Notes: generated by a model not told the origin, from the sequence alone. A DNA stretch of 64,000 nt from Bradyrhizobium zhanjiangense (GCF_004114935.1 NZ_CP022221.1:7523001-7587000), one strand, 5' to 3'. Positions 30,001-38,433 are shown, numbered from the stretch's first letter. Numbers and translations: made by a program.

Positions 30001-33000
30001 GTCAGATCGATCCTGTCCTGGCCATGGACGAAATCCTGGATGAAGTCGAAACCACCGCCGCTCGCATAGACAAAGGTGTCTGCACCGGCTCCGCCGCTAA
30101 GGAAATCATTGCCGGCTCGGCCATCCAGGGTGTCATTGCCGCCGCCGCCGGAGAGGCCGTCATTGCTGGCGCTACCGACGATCGTATCGTTGAAATTCGA
30201 TCCGAAGACGTTGAAGACGCCCCCGGCGATGGTGTCATGGCCGACCGAGCCGTCACCGTCAGCCGTACCCGCGGTGAGATTGATGGTCACGCCGCTGGTC
30301 GCGCTGCCATACTGAATCAGGGTGTTGCCGTTGCCGGTAATGCTGTCGTTTCCGGCGTTGCCCTGGAATGAATTGAAATTTGCGTTGACGCCGGTGAAGC
30401 CCGTTGCGTCATAGACGTCGTTGAAATTGCTGCCGATGGCGCTGTTCACGCCGCTGAAATTGTCGTGGCCGACCGACGTGTCGCCGCTGGCAGAACCGGC
30501 CGCGAGATTGATGGTCACACCGCCGGTGGCGTTGTTGTACTGGATCTGCGTCGTGCCGTTGCCGATGATCTGGTCGTCGCCCCCCTGCCCCTGGAACGAG
30601 GTCCCGCTCGGGCCAGAGAATCCGGTCGCGTCGAAAATGTCGGCAAAGTTGCTGCCGAGGGCGCTGTTGACACCGGTGAAGCTATCGTGACCGGTCGAAC
30701 CGTCACCGTTGGCGGTGCCGCCCACGAGATTGATGGTCACGCCTCCGGTGGCATTGGCGAAAATGAGGCGTGTGTTGCCGTTGCCGGTGACGACGTCGTC
30801 ACCGCGCAGCCCTTCGAACTGGTTGAAGGTCCCGTTGTTGCCGATGTTGTCCCCGGTCACGCCGTAACCGGTCGCATCGTAGGTATCGTTGAAGTTTGTG
30901 CCCTGAATGCCTTCGATCGAACGAAGCGTGTCCGTGCCGTTCGAGACATCGCCGGTGACGATGCCGGCCGCCATATTGACGGTGATGCCCCCCGTGGTGA
31001 AAAAGATGTTGTTGTAAGACGATACGTCGAAGCCACCGCGGCCGTCGATATGATCGTTGCCGGCAAGGCCGGTGAAGGTATCGTTGGTCGCGCCGCCATA
31101 CAGGGAGTCATCGAACATCGATGCTTGGACGGCGTTGACGCCCGTGAAATGGTCGGTGCCGACGGATGAATCACCGGTGGCGATGCCGGTCACGAAGTCG
31201 ACCTGGACGCCCGCCGTCGCATTGTTGAAACCGAGCCGCGTAAAGCCGTTGCCGGTGATGGTGTCATCGCCGCCATTGCCGGTGAACTCGTTGAACGTCC
31301 CATTCGAGCCGGCATTGACGCTGCTGGAGCCGAAACCGGAGGCATTGTAGGTATCCGCGAAGTTGGTGCCGCGGATTGCCTCGATCGCGCGCAGCGTGTC
31401 CGTTCCGATGGTGGCGTCGCCGGTCACGATGCCGGCTGCCAGATTGACCGTGATTCCCGTCGCCGTGGTCGGATCGACGTTATAGTCGACGCGGTCATAG
31501 CCGCCGCGGCCGTCGATATAGTCGTTACCGGCCAAGCCCGAGTACACTTCCGCGGTGAACATCGGATTGTTGCTGCCGAGAATCGTGTCGTCATGGGCTG
31601 AGCCCCAGACGCCGTTGAAGCCGGAACCGACCAGCGTATCGTGGCCCACCGACGCATCACCCTGCGCATAGCCGGCCGCGAGATCCACCGTCACCGCCCC
31701 GGTCGCGCTCACATAGGAGACGCGCGTGAGCTCCGCCCCCTGGCTGTTGGTATTGCTGATGATGGTGTCGTCGCCGCCCTTGCCCTCGAACTCATTGTAA
31801 CCGACGGGGCTGCCCGGAACACGCGCGTCGCCGGTGAATCCGGCGCCGTTGAATATGTCGGCGAATTCGCTGCCGATGGCGGCCTCGATGTTGACGAGCG
31901 TGTCCGAATCCACTCCGTCGCCGGACGCGGTTCCCGCCGCGAGATTGATCGTGACTCCGCCGGTCGCGTCGGTATAGACGGCGCGGTCGAATCCTGGCCC
32001 GCCGTCGAGAACATCGTCACCGGCACCGCCCGTGAGATAATCCTTGCCGGCGCCACCAAAGAGAATGTCGTTCCCGGCGCCGCCGCTGATGCGGTCGTTG
32101 CCGTCCTGACCGTCGATCAGATCGCTGCCACCCCCGCCCGAGATCACGTCATCGCCGAGCGAGCCGAACTGGGCGCTGCCGACCGGCGTCAGCACGGCAT
32201 TCCCGACCTGCTGGTCAAGGTTGTCGACGTAGAGGGTGGTGAGCTCAGTCACCGAATCCGGGTCGGAAAAGTTCGTCGCGGCCAATTGGTCGGCGGCCGC
32301 GCCTTGAGCGACCTGGCCGGCCTGCGCCAGTTCAGTGACATTCGTCGCCGACTGAATGCTGTCGTTCGCGGCAGCAACGACCTCGATAACCGTCGCGGCA
32401 GCCGCCGCATCGACGCCGGAGGACACTACCACGCTGTGTACCGTTTCTTGCGAGCTGAGATCGAAGGGCAGCGGATTGTCCGGATCGGCCTGAGCGGCAG
32501 CAACCGCATCCGCAATTGCGGATATGACGGTATCCGGCGCAACGCCGACGGCCGAGACCTGCGCCACCGTGCTCTGGACCTGGATGGCCGCCGCAAGCAC
32601 CGCGGTCGCCGTTGGATCGCTATTCACCGCATCAGGCACCGGATCGTACGACCTCAAGTCGATACCGGTGAGGTCAAGGTCGAAGGCGGCGGCCACGGCG
32701 TTCATGGCCTGGTCCGCCGTCAGCGACGTACTGTCGATCAAGGCAGCGATCAACGTCGTCAGCGGCGTGATGACGGTGGATCCCTCCGGCGCCCTCAGCA
32801 CGCCATCGACCTGCAGTCCCGTCGAGATGTCGACACCGCCGATGCTCACGAGCGGACCGGATCCGCCGGACAGCGTGAAGCTGCCGTCGGCCCGTGTCGT
32901 CGTGAACGCCTCGCCCGCATCGAGAATTCCGTTGTTGTTGGCGTCGGCAAAGACCGTGGCTCCGCCGATGTAGCCGTCGATATCCAACGCATTGATCTCG

Positions 33001-34925
33001 TTGGCGCCAGGCGTCACGGTCAGCGTGAGCTCGGCCGAGCTCGACGCCTGATGCACGCCGTCGTCGGAGGTGGCCGTGACCTTCAGTGTGAATGGGGTCG
33101 TGCCGCCGACGGCATTGTGCGGGATCAAGACGATCTCGGAGATTGAATCGCCGGTCACGAGCCAGGTGCCGTCCCCGATTGCCACGCCGTGCTCGACGTC
33201 AAACGTCGTCGGCACACCTTCGATCTTGACCGACAAGGTGCTGCCTTGGTCGACTTTGCTGGCCGCGACGTTGAGCGTGATCTCTCCGTCGGCGGCGCCA
33301 GATGCGTCCTGAACGCTCAAGCTCGGCGCGTCCTGCGCGCCGTGGATATCGAAGCTGATCTCCTTGGTCGTGCCGTCGGCCGACGTGACGGTGAAGGTCT
33401 CCGTCTTGGTGTCGGTGGCACCGAGATATTGGATCGCCGCGTTGTCGACCGAATAGGTGTAGTGACCGTCGGCAGACAGTGTCACTGCGCCGAGATTGCC
33501 CGGTGCCGTGATCACGCCGGCCTGGAATGCGGCCTGGCTCTGGTCGGGATCGCTGATGGACAGCTGCCCCGATGCCGTCAGCTGGCTGTCCTCGGTGACG
33601 TCGTGCTGTGCAGGATCACCTATCGCGGCTACGTCGTTGGCGCCCGTGATGTTCACCACGATATCGGAGGTGGCGCTGCCGTCGGCCGAGGCGACCGTCA
33701 GGCTGTCGGTGACGTGCTGCCCTGCGACGAGCGAATCCGATTTCGCAGGATCGAGCGTATAGGTCCAGGCACCGGTCGCTGGATTGAAGGTGAAGTTGCC
33801 GTACGTGCCGGCCAGGGAAGCCGGGGTGGCGAAATGGTCTTGGCCGCTGTCGAGGTCGTGCACCGCGAGTTGGCCCGACGCGTTGGGATCGCCGGCCACT
33901 GCGTCGGCAACGCCGCCGGCCTCGATCACCGAAATATCCTGGCTCCCAGACACGGTGATCGTGGCCGCGTCGTTACTGCCGGTGACGGTCACCGTGAGCG
34001 TCGACGAGCCCGTGCCTCCGTGGTTGTCGGCATTCGTGTAGGTGAACTGATCCGTTACCTGCTGGCCTTCGGCGAGCGCTTGCACGGATGCGCTGGAATT
34101 GTTGAGCGTATAGGTGTAGGCGCCGGTCGCCTTGGTGACGACCAGCGTTCCATAGGCGCTGACGACCGTGATCGTGGTGCCGTTGTCCGTGCCTCCCGCT
34201 ACCGCCGATACGATGTGGGTGTCGCCGACATCGGCATCCGTGTCGTTTGCGAGCAAATTGCCGCTCGCAACCGTCGTCGCATCCTCCGTGACGGAGACGA
34301 TATCTGCGACTGCGACCGGCGCATGATTGGTCGCGCCTTCGATGACGACCTCGACCTTCTCGATCGAGACGATGGCCAGGTTGAAGCTCCTGAACGCGTA
34401 GTCCGCGCTGCCATAGCGCACGATAAGCGCCTGGATTGCCGCAAGATCGGACCTGAACGAAGCCGAGTTCGCCAGTTCCTGCGTGACGACGAGGCGGAGC
34501 GTGTCCTGGCCTTTGCCGCCATCATAGATATCGCAAGAACCCACATTCTCCGAAACGCGGTAGATCAGGATATCGTTGCCATTCTCGCCGCTGACGATGT
34601 CACGACCCGCACCGCCGTCGATGATGTCGTCGCCGTTTCCGCCGCCGATCAGATCATTGCCCGTCCCACCGAGCAGCGTATCGTTGCCGTTGCCGCCGAG
34701 AATGACGTCATTTCCGGCGCCGCCATCCACCGTGTCATTGCCATTTCCGGCGTCGATCAGGTCGTTGCCCGCACCGGCATTTATGCTGTCATTGCCGTTG
34801 CCGGCCTGAATGAGATCATTGCCTGCCCCGGCGTTGACGATATCGTCGCCGTTTTTTGCATTGATGGCGTCAGCCGTGTTAGTGCCGGCGATCTGATTGT
34901 TTGCGTCGGTGCCGTTGATGATCAT
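24009..34925 (-). CDS. Giant RTX/VCBS repeat surface protein (3638 aa)
   Basis: A 3638-residue acidic, Gly/Asp/Asn/Thr-rich protein, probably a secreted Ca-binding adhesin or biofilm protein exported by a type I system. In order: RTX nonapeptides at the very N-terminus (about 1-130, GNGNDTLLGGTGNDLIGGGN); three VCBS/cadherin-like domains (about 200-535, VTEDATTVASGNLLANDTDA); an SdrD-B-like segment near 650-700 (TVFADANNNGILDAGE); an Ala-rich helical stretch; an RTX block near 930-975; three copies of a 765-residue super-module (starting about 980, 1742, 2507) mixing RTX with DATGG-x-NLAAG-x-SGD units; and a C-terminal block (3125-3500) of NLGxGxNxLxL repeats. There is no classical signal peptide. 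The ribosome site is weak. Cysteine is nearly absent (one seen). The window holds no T1SS genes. Confidence 0.93.
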   Translation of the reverse strand: MIINGTDANNQIAGTNTADAINAKNGDDIVNAGAGNDLIQAGNGNDSINAGAGNDLIDAGNGNDTVDGGAGNDVILGGNGNDTLLGGTGNDLIGGGNGDDIIDGGAGRDIVSGENGNDILIYRVSENVGSCDIYDGGKGQDTLRLVVTQELANSASFRSDLAAIQALIVRYGSADYAFRSFNLAIVSIEKVEVVIEGATNHAPVAVADIVSVTEDATTVASGNLLANDTDADVGDTHIVSAVAGGTDNGTTITVVSAYGTLVVTKATGAYTYTLNNSSASVQALAEGQQVTDQFTYTNADNHGGTGSSTLTVTVTGSNDAATITVSGSQDISVIEAGGVADAVAGDPNASGQLAVHDLDSGQDHFATPASLAGTYGNFTFNPATGAWTYTLDPAKSDSLVAGQHVTDSLTVASADGSATSDIVVNITGANDVAAIGDPAQHDVTEDSQLTASGQLSISDPDQSQAAFQAGVITAPGNLGAVTLSADGHYTYSVDNAAIQYLGATDTKTETFTVTSADGTTKEISFDIHGAQDAPSLSVQDASGAADGEITLNVAASKVDQGSTLSVKIEGVPTTFDVEHGVAIGDGTWLVTGDSISEIVLIPHNAVGGTTPFTLKVTATSDDGVHQASSSAELTLTVTPGANEINALDIDGYIGGATVFADANNNGILDAGEAFTTTRADGSFTLSGGSGPLVSIGGVDISTGLQVDGVLRAPEGSTVITPLTTLIAALIDSTSLTADQAMNAVAAAFDLDLTGIDLRSYDPVPDAVNSDPTATAVLAAAIQVQSTVAQVSAVGVAPDTVISAIADAVAAAQADPDNPLPFDLSSQETVHSVVVSSGVDAAAAATVIEVVAAANDSIQSATNVTELAQAGQVAQGAAADQLAATNFSDPDSVTELTTLYVDNLDQQVGNAVLTPVGSAQFGSLGDDVISGGGGSDLIDGQDGNDRISGGAGNDILFGGAGKDYLTGGAGDDVLDGGPGFDRAVYTDATGGVTINLAAGTASGDGVDSDTLVNIEAAIGSEFADIFNGAGFTGDARVPGSPVGYNEFEGKGGDDTIISNTNSQGAELTRVSYVSATGAVTVDLAAGYAQGDASVGHDTLVGSGFNGVWGSAHDDTILGSNNPMFTAEVYSGLAGNDYIDGRGGYDRVDYNVDPTTATGITVNLAAGIVTGDATIGTDTLRAIEAIRGTNFADTYNASGFGSSSVNAGSNGTFNEFTGNGGDDTITGNGFTRLGFNNATAGVQVDFVTGIATGDSSVGTDHFTGVNAVQASMFDDSLYGGATNDTFTGLAGNDHIDGRGGFDVSSYNNIFFTTGGITVNMAAGIVTGDVSNGTDTLRSIEGIQGTNFNDTYDATGYGVTGDNIGNNGTFNQFEGLRGDDVVTGNGNTRLIFANATGGVTINLVGGTANGDGSTGHDSFTGVNSALGSNFADIFDATGFSGPSGTSFQGQGGDDQIIGNGTTQIQYNNATGGVTINLAAGSASGDTSVGHDNFSGVNSAIGSNFNDVYDATGFTGVNANFNSFQGNAGNDSITGNGNTLIQYGSATSGVTINLTAGTADGDGSVGHDTIAGGVFNVFGSNFNDTIVGSASNDGLSGGGGNDTLDGRAGNDFLSGGAGADTFVYASGGGFDFIQDFVHGQDRIDLTGVYGIYSLSDLQSHAEQSGPNTVITFSSGDGITLQNVTLSSLTASDFLFGTPAAPIVGDDDANSLAGTANAESISGLGGNDRLQGLGGSDLLDGGAGFDRAVYTDATGGITVNLAAGVASGPGVGTDTLVGIEGVVGSNFADTFNAAGFTGSTGLPGVAAGQSEFEGRGGDDSVIGDLNALEQAVTRLSYLSATGAVTVDIGAGTADGDASVGHDTFSNVSTIWGSAYNDTIYGSDNAAFTYETYEGRGGDDYIDGRGGYDQVTYNSDTTTTSGIYVHLAAGVVNGDATVGTDTLRNVEAARGTNFDDTFDATGFGQAGATNVGSSGAFNDFAGAGGNDTIIGNGFTRLNYQIAASSVSVDLETSAVGTTNAVTVAGSATGATEGTDTFTGVNAVQGSTFSDTLLGSSFNNNFTGLGGDDYIDGRGGFDVAIYNSLSTVTGGVTVDMAAGTATGDASIGSDTLRSIEGIQGTGYADSYNATGYGLGGASNVGNNGSYNQFEGLGGDDVITGNGNTRIIYANATGGVTINLQAGIASGDASVGHDSFTGVNSATGSNLADSFDAMGFVGFNAFQGQGGDDTIIGNGNTQILFGNATSGVTINLAAGTANGDASTGHDTFTGVNSAVGGSGNDTFDAAGFVGANFFQGGSGNDAITGNGSTQIQYGSATSGVTVNLAGGTADGDGSVGHDTITGGVTNVAGSNFNDTITGSASGDQLFGNNGNDLLNGGAGNDFLGGGLGADTFVYATGGGADTIGDFLQAQTDKIDLTGVAGVSSFAQVQALATQVGLNTVIDFGNGDSLTLSNVTLSNLTAADFILGQGVNLTGDGNANTLTGTAYADSLSGLGGNDRLKGLDGNDLLDGGLGFDRADYTDATGGITASLAAGSVTGPGVGTDTLVNIEGIVGSSFADTFNATGFAGNTGIAGTNLGFNEFEGRGGDDNITGATNSLGALLTRISYANATGSVTVDLAAHSATGDSSVGTDTLVGSGFAGIVGSGFADQLLGSANGPGTVETFEGRAGNDSIDGRAGFDRADYALDPAAVGGINVQLAAGTVTGDAATVGTDTLRSIESVRGSNDADLFNATGFGAGSTNAGSNGTFNEFIGMGGNDSITGNGNTRIAFTNATGLVTVDLLAGTANGDASTGSDTFSGVNAVMASMFNDVIYGSNNTAATETFTGLAGNDSIDGRGGFDIISYNNIYFSTGPVTIDFTAGTASGDSSIGNDTFRGIEGAQGTTFNDVFTATNFGAIGFQNAAVNNVGNNGNFNQFEGLAGNDTITGNGNTRIIYASATDAVTINLQAGTATGGSSIGADTYTGVNSATGSNQADTYNAATFVGLFGTFNLFEGLLGNDTITGNGNTRVSYSQASGGVSVDLSTGAVSGAAGADVITGGVNSVQGSNLADTLVGSSNDEYFFGGGGADTISAGGGNDGITGQGGNDTIDGGAGTDMVIFSGTQSQYTVTTPGPIVVQDNTAGRDGTDSLTNAEVLQFSDGIVLLSSGSSGSPIDLSTQQQISGNAPVIGTDGDDYLRIGSNIFGHQINLGGGGADTVLLNGSVFGNGYTLNLAGVENLVGSNSDEFVNLTNHADGLVVNLGAGNDHLSLVGGTNTLSLVDVEGIAGSDFGATPGVNDVLNLSTTVTGLEISLGNGDNTMNLAAGANSFVNIFDVNHVNGTGGDDTLSVTGAISAANGVAIDLGNGEDTIVLNGNFAAFAAIGVEHINGNAGDNSLSLTNNVDGIAIDMGGGSDLVSLANGVNSLSIVGVENLNGSDFTGNLNPSDDTVTLLNTVSGVTVNLGEGTANVLNLAAGSNSFDNLWNVNLLNGSSSNDTLTLNGSPANVIDLGDGNDSLTFNANVYDITVSNVENINAGANFDRITIGNTSGNTTITAGAGADEIFASAGHDSFRFVSIADSAAGAADTIHNFDAANDSFTFSGISIAGGHIEYVDSAALLGANQASAHLQSFGPGNDYLQIDIDGDGASDMDVSLQNATGTLHNGNFLIT
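25650..32000 (-). repeat. Three-copy super-module of about 2.3 kb in the leftward giant gene
   Basis: The phrase encoding DRAVYTDATGG marks each copy and occurs near 31985, 29700 and 27405, a period of about 2285-2295 bases. Each copy then runs through the same succession of segments (GFNEFEGRGGDD, TRVSYVSATG, DYIDGRGGYD, TFNEFTGNGG, TFNQFEGLGG). The copies are diverged at DNA level. The same module occurs twice more in the rightward giant gene. Confidence 0.75.
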
Positions 34926-35937
34926 GGCGGTTCATCTTTCTCGATAGGGCAACAGGCATTGCTCGCGAGCGCGCGGCAGCGGCTTGCGTTATGCGGATGG
35001 AGAAATCTTCAATCGTCGATGGTGGAACGCGATATGGACGCGACGCGTAACGTCGTGCGGTCCCTCATGGTGAGCCCCTTCCGTAACCTCTTTGATTTTT
35101 CAAGTTCGCCGTCAGCCCAACGGCGCGAGTTGGAAATGAACTGGTCTTGTTATTGTTCTACTGAAGTACCGTTCGACGAGGCATCGTGATGCAGCGTCGA
35201 ACGTCGAATTCGTATCGCGGACCGTCAAAAGGTTTTTGACAATTGCAAATTGTTTCCATTGTTGCGCGACCGCGTCAAGACAGCACAGCTGCTAACCTTA
35301 AGCAGGACGCGAACCGAACGGTGCAGCTGCGAAATTATGCGTTTCCGATTTGCGACGGCCGGCCATCTCACCGAGCCAGAGGATCGACGCATCGCGGGGC
35401 CACGGCGCAATCCGCACCGAAATGAAATCTGCGCGCTCTCCACCTGTCGCGATCGGACCAGATCGCCCCAGCTGCTGATAAAACGAATTGCTACCGTTGA
35501 TAGCGCCGGCCCCCGGGCCGCGTCGCGTGCTGCAGACCGCACTGCGACACTCTGACGCGCCGAGGCGTCTCCACAGAAACAGAGCATGAGCGGAAACCGA
35601 AAACCTGCAACAAACTGGCTCAAGGCCTTAATTCCTGGATCAAAGGCTATTCCTCCCCAATGGAATAGCGCTGGCACGTCTCGACGCATGACCCGAATGG
35701 GTCATTGAGAGCTTGCTGGCGCCGCCTCACGGCGGCGATCTCATTAGACTTTCGTCGACCGCGATTCTTCAGGAAAAGCAGGCAGCAGGGCTTGCTTCGA
35801 GCTGCCGCCTCACGAAGCATCCTGGACCAGGGAAGCGCGTTCGAGGGGGCCCAGGGTCGGTTGTGGGCCTTCTGCACGGCATGCAACGAAGCTCGCCGGC
35901 TGCAACGAATGCCTTGGGCACAGCGGAGGGGCCGCTC
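34926..35937. other. Intergenic region between giant gene and LuxR-type gene
   Basis: About 1 kb without a supported gene. It separates two divergent genes and must carry both promoters. A minus frame at 35225-35689 has no motif and looks like a shadow. Two adjacent inverted repeats at 35224-35252 are the only clear structure (see separate entry). Confidence 0.5.
35224..35252. promoter_or_regulatory. Pair of adjacent inverted repeats (possible operators)
   Basis: GTCAAAA-GGT-TTTTGAC (35224-35240) is directly followed by CAATT-GCA-AATTG (35240-35252). Both have perfect arms and a three-base centre. They lie 300 bases upstream of the leftward giant gene and 685 bases before the LuxR-type gene, in an AT-richer patch. 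Binding-site function is inferred. Confidence 0.35.
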
Positions 35938-37038
35938 TTGAGGACCAATAAGATAGACAATCAGGAATTGTCGAAGGTGATCGATCGGCTCGGCGAAGCC
36001 GCCGTGAATCCAGATGCGTGGCGCGACATCATGGATGACATCTGCAAGGCGGTCGGGGCGTCAGCGGCACTCCTGCTTCAGAGCGACATCAGGACCCCGG
36101 ACGTTCCGCGCACCGAATCGATCGACGAAGGGACCCAGTTCTACTTCAGGAACAACTGGCATCTGAAGGATCCCCGCGCCAGGGGGTTTCCGCGCATGAT
36201 GGCGGGCGAGGTCGTGACCGACCTCGACGTGATGACCCTGGAGCAGATTCGCTCCGATCCCATGTACAACGAGGTGCTATTTCCGTTCGGATACCGTTGG
36301 TTCGCCGGCATAGGCTTCTGGGCCGACACCGCAGCATGGGCATTGACGATCCAGCGAACGGGCCGCGAGGGCATGTTCGAGACCCGCGACAAGCAATTGC
36401 TCGCGCAATTGGCGCCGCGCCTCACCGAGACCGCCACGCTCGCGACCGCCGTCGGCAGGGTCGCGCTGACGTCGATGACCGACGTCCTCAGCCGTGTTCG
36501 TCAACCTGCATTGGTCCTCAACCGAGAGGGAATGGTCCTGCGCACGAACGAGGTGGCCGACTGTGGCTTTGACGATGAGATCCGCATCAGGGAGCGGCGT
36601 CTCGTTCTGCGCGACAAGCAGGCGATGACGAAACTCGATCAGCTGATCAGCTTGATCCGGTCTACGCCTGACGCCATCGCTATCCCCGCCTCTCCGATCC
36701 TCATTCGTCGGACGACAAAGCCACCGGTTGTCTTACGCATACTGCCAGTGGACGGCGTCGCGCGTTCCGTCTTCCTCGGAGCGCGTGCCGTGCTGATCCT
36801 ATCCAACCTCGTCCCGCGCGCTGCGCCAGACCCGGCGCTCATCGGCCAAGCCTTCGACCTCACACGAGCCGAAGCTCGATTGGCCGCGCTGCTTGCAACT
36901 GGCGCATCGATCGACAGCGCCTCCGAACACCTCGGCATTTCGCGCGAAACGGCTCGCAATCACCTGAAAGCGATCTTCTCGAAGACGGGAGCGCACCGCC
37001 AGTCGGAGCTGGTCACTCTCGTTTCTCAACTGGCATGA
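35938..37038 (+). CDS. LuxR-family transcriptional regulator
   Basis: A 366-residue regulator with a C-terminal LuxR-type helix-turn-helix at about 306-366: FDLTRAEARLAALLATG, then ASEHLGISRETARNHLKAIF and SKTGAHRQSELV. The N-terminal 250 residues have no autoinducer-binding or receiver motif that I can name and may be a sensory domain. The frame opens at 35713, but the TTG at 35938 has a strong GGAGGGG site six bases upstream, so I take that start. It lies between the two giant surface-protein genes, transcribed away from the leftward one, which makes it a candidate regulator of one or both. That role is inferred from position. Confidence 0.87.
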   Translation: MRTNKIDNQELSKVIDRLGEAAVNPDAWRDIMDDICKAVGASAALLLQSDIRTPDVPRTESIDEGTQFYFRNNWHLKDPRARGFPRMMAGEVVTDLDVMTLEQIRSDPMYNEVLFPFGYRWFAGIGFWADTAAWALTIQRTGREGMFETRDKQLLAQLAPRLTETATLATAVGRVALTSMTDVLSRVRQPALVLNREGMVLRTNEVADCGFDDEIRIRERRLVLRDKQAMTKLDQLISLIRSTPDAIAIPASPILIRRTTKPPVVLRILPVDGVARSVFLGARAVLILSNLVPRAAPDPALIGQAFDLTRAEARLAALLATGASIDSASEHLGISRETARNHLKAIFSKTGAHRQSELVTLVSQLA

Positions 37039-37089
37039 GCGGGACGTTACTATCAACGCTGCAAGACTCTTCGGCGTCCTCACAGGTCG

Positions 37090-37308
37090 CTACAGGTCCA
37101 GCTGGCTGCGCAATGCGTCACGCTCTTCAAAGAGTTCTCGGAGTCGCTGAGCATTGTCGGATTGCATCTCCTGCCATTCGATGCGATCCTCCGCGGTCCA
37201 CAAGTAAGACTCGCGATTGAATCGGTCTTTTTCTGCCTTATCAAATTCCATGTACAGTTTGATATCGCACTCAACTTGATCAAGTTGCTCTCGAAGAGTT
37301 CTTGGCAT
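37090..37308 (-). CDS. Small helical hypothetical protein
   Basis: A 72-residue highly charged protein starting at the ATG at 37308, preceded by GAGGGA at good spacing. The sequence (TLREQLDQVECDIKLYMEFD, then AQRLRELFEERDALRSQL) predicts two long helices, perhaps a coiled coil. The frame continues upstream to 37407, but the ribosome site favours the shorter form. No family is recognised. It converges with the LuxR-type gene. Confidence 0.6.
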   Translation of the reverse strand: MPRTLREQLDQVECDIKLYMEFDKAEKDRFNRESYLWTAEDRIEWQEMQSDNAQRLRELFEERDALRSQLDL

Positions 37309-37541
37309 CAGCCGTTCCCTCGGCTCTGCCTCTAGCCCACTTTTGATCTTTGACGCTATCGGTGCGGCGATCAATAGGCCTTCTTTCCCCACGGATGATA
37401 CTCTCAATCTTATTTAAAGTTGTGTGGTCGGCGTGGCTCTCTCTGCGTCAATCCTTGGCCCGAACGATCAACAAGTCGGGGCCTGTATAGGCCGCCTGTT
37501 GATGAACGCGTCACTCTAAGCTGCCGTAGCATTGTCCAGAA

Positions 37542-37745
37542 TCATTCACTTACGATTGCAACGTATGCAAAGTGAAGAGTGATCGGTGTTTTTGAACCGT
37601 CCAATATGATACGGAGGCTTTTGGGATGATATCCAGCACCAATCAAAGTCCCAGTTCTGCCAGACAACCGTGGCCCGGCAGATGGTCTTACCTCGATGCG
37701 AGCGCCAACAGTAAATTGCTCTTTGATTGAGAGAGAATCTTGCAT
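37542..37745 (-). CDS. Small beta-barrel-like hypothetical protein
   Basis: About 67 residues. The pattern FTVGARIEVRPSAGPRLSGR followed by TGTLIGAGYHPKSLRIILDG suggests a small SH3/KOW-like beta barrel, but no family can be named with certainty. TTG at 37763 and GTG at 37760 are alternative starts that add up to six residues; none has a strong ribosome site. Coding-like composition and length suggest a real gene. Confidence 0.55.
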   Translation of the reverse strand: MQDSLSIKEQFTVGARIEVRPSAGPRLSGRTGTLIGAGYHPKSLRIILDGSKTPITLHFAYVAIVSE

Positions 37746-37912
37746 CGCTGATGCCCGCACCAAATTCCGGGTTTACTCGATCCAGGCTACGGCTTCTTGG
37801 TCGAAGCGCCGAAGACGCTGGCTTGCCATTTCATCACCAGGCGCGGTCCAACAAGGATTTCCTCGTCGACGACTTTTGCGGACTCGCGAACCAACGGCAA
37901 TAGTGACCTCGC

Positions 37913-38068
37913 TTAGTAGCAAGCGTATTTTGCCCCCGGCCTGCATCCCTTCTTAGCGCCCTTGGCTTTGTCGGGTGTGTTTTGCTGGGCCAGTGCTGGA
38001 GACGGATAGAGCGGCGCGACGGTCGAAATAGCGAACAGAATTATGACTGTGAGCATGATCGATTTCAT
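37913..38068 (-). CDS. 51-residue secreted peptide, hypothetical
   Basis: Read directly from the minus strand: an ATG at 38068 with AAGGGG eight bases upstream, a signal peptide (MKSIMLTVIILFAISTVAPL, then YPSPALA with cleavage after ALA) and a short basic mature part QQNTPDKAKGAKKGCRPGAK ending in YACY. Two cysteines in the mature part could pair. It is too short for most gene callers but has every mark of a real exported small protein. The divergent AT-rich gap to 38200 should contain its promoter. Confidence 0.7.
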   Translation of the reverse strand: MKSIMLTVIILFAISTVAPLYPSPALAQQNTPDKAKGAKKGCRPGAKYACY

Positions 38069-38199
38069 CGAAGATACCCCTTCTTGACCCGCACAGATTT
38101 ATCTGTCATTTTAAATACGACGCATTGATATAAAATATTTAAAAAGACTTCTTCAAGAGCTATTTTCAAATATCGTACTCATTCCCGCCCGGATGGAAG
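38069..38199. promoter_or_regulatory. AT-rich divergent promoter region
   Basis: A 131-base gap between the divergent genes starting at 38068 and 38200. It is markedly AT-rich for this genome (for example GATATAAAATATTTAAAAAG near 38130-38150), with TTGATA and TATAAA-like boxes. Exact promoters cannot be placed by eye. Confidence 0.4.
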
Positions 38200-38433
38200 A
38201 TGATGGACGAGAAGATTGTCCGTTTGCGCACATATCAGAAGAACATAGATCGGTATGTGCGCCTGCTCGAAACGACGCTGACCGAAGTTGAACGGCAGTA
38301 CATTGAGAGGCGCCTGACCGAAGAACGATCGGCTATGGCACTGCTGTCTGCCTCGCCGCTTCAGATGGCCATCGAGGCTAACGTTGCCAATCAGGCATGC
38401 AATCGCCAGCCCAGCTTCAACGCCGCAGAATAG
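38200..38433 (+). CDS. Small conserved-type hypothetical protein
   Basis: A 77-residue protein. MDEKIVRLRTYQKNIDRYVR then LETTLTEVERQYIERRLTEE is a strongly helical, charged start of a kind I have seen in small Bradyrhizobium proteins, but no function is known. A second ATG directly follows the first. It has no signal peptide or membrane segment. It is divergent from the small secreted-peptide gene. Confidence 0.68.
   Translation: MMDEKIVRLRTYQKNIDRYVRLLETTLTEVERQYIERRLTEERSAMALLSASPLQMAIEANVANQACNRQPSFNAAE

Noticed and set aside
31641-33146. 501-residue + strand frame
   Set aside because: Antisense shadow of the giant gene.
33189-35189. 666-residue + strand frame
   Set aside because: Antisense to the VCBS/RTX part of the leftward giant gene. 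It has no motif and arises from the lack of stops in GC-rich repeat DNA.
35225-35689. 154-residue minus frame between the giant and LuxR-type genes
   Set aside because: Arg/Ser-rich shadow-like composition, no start site.
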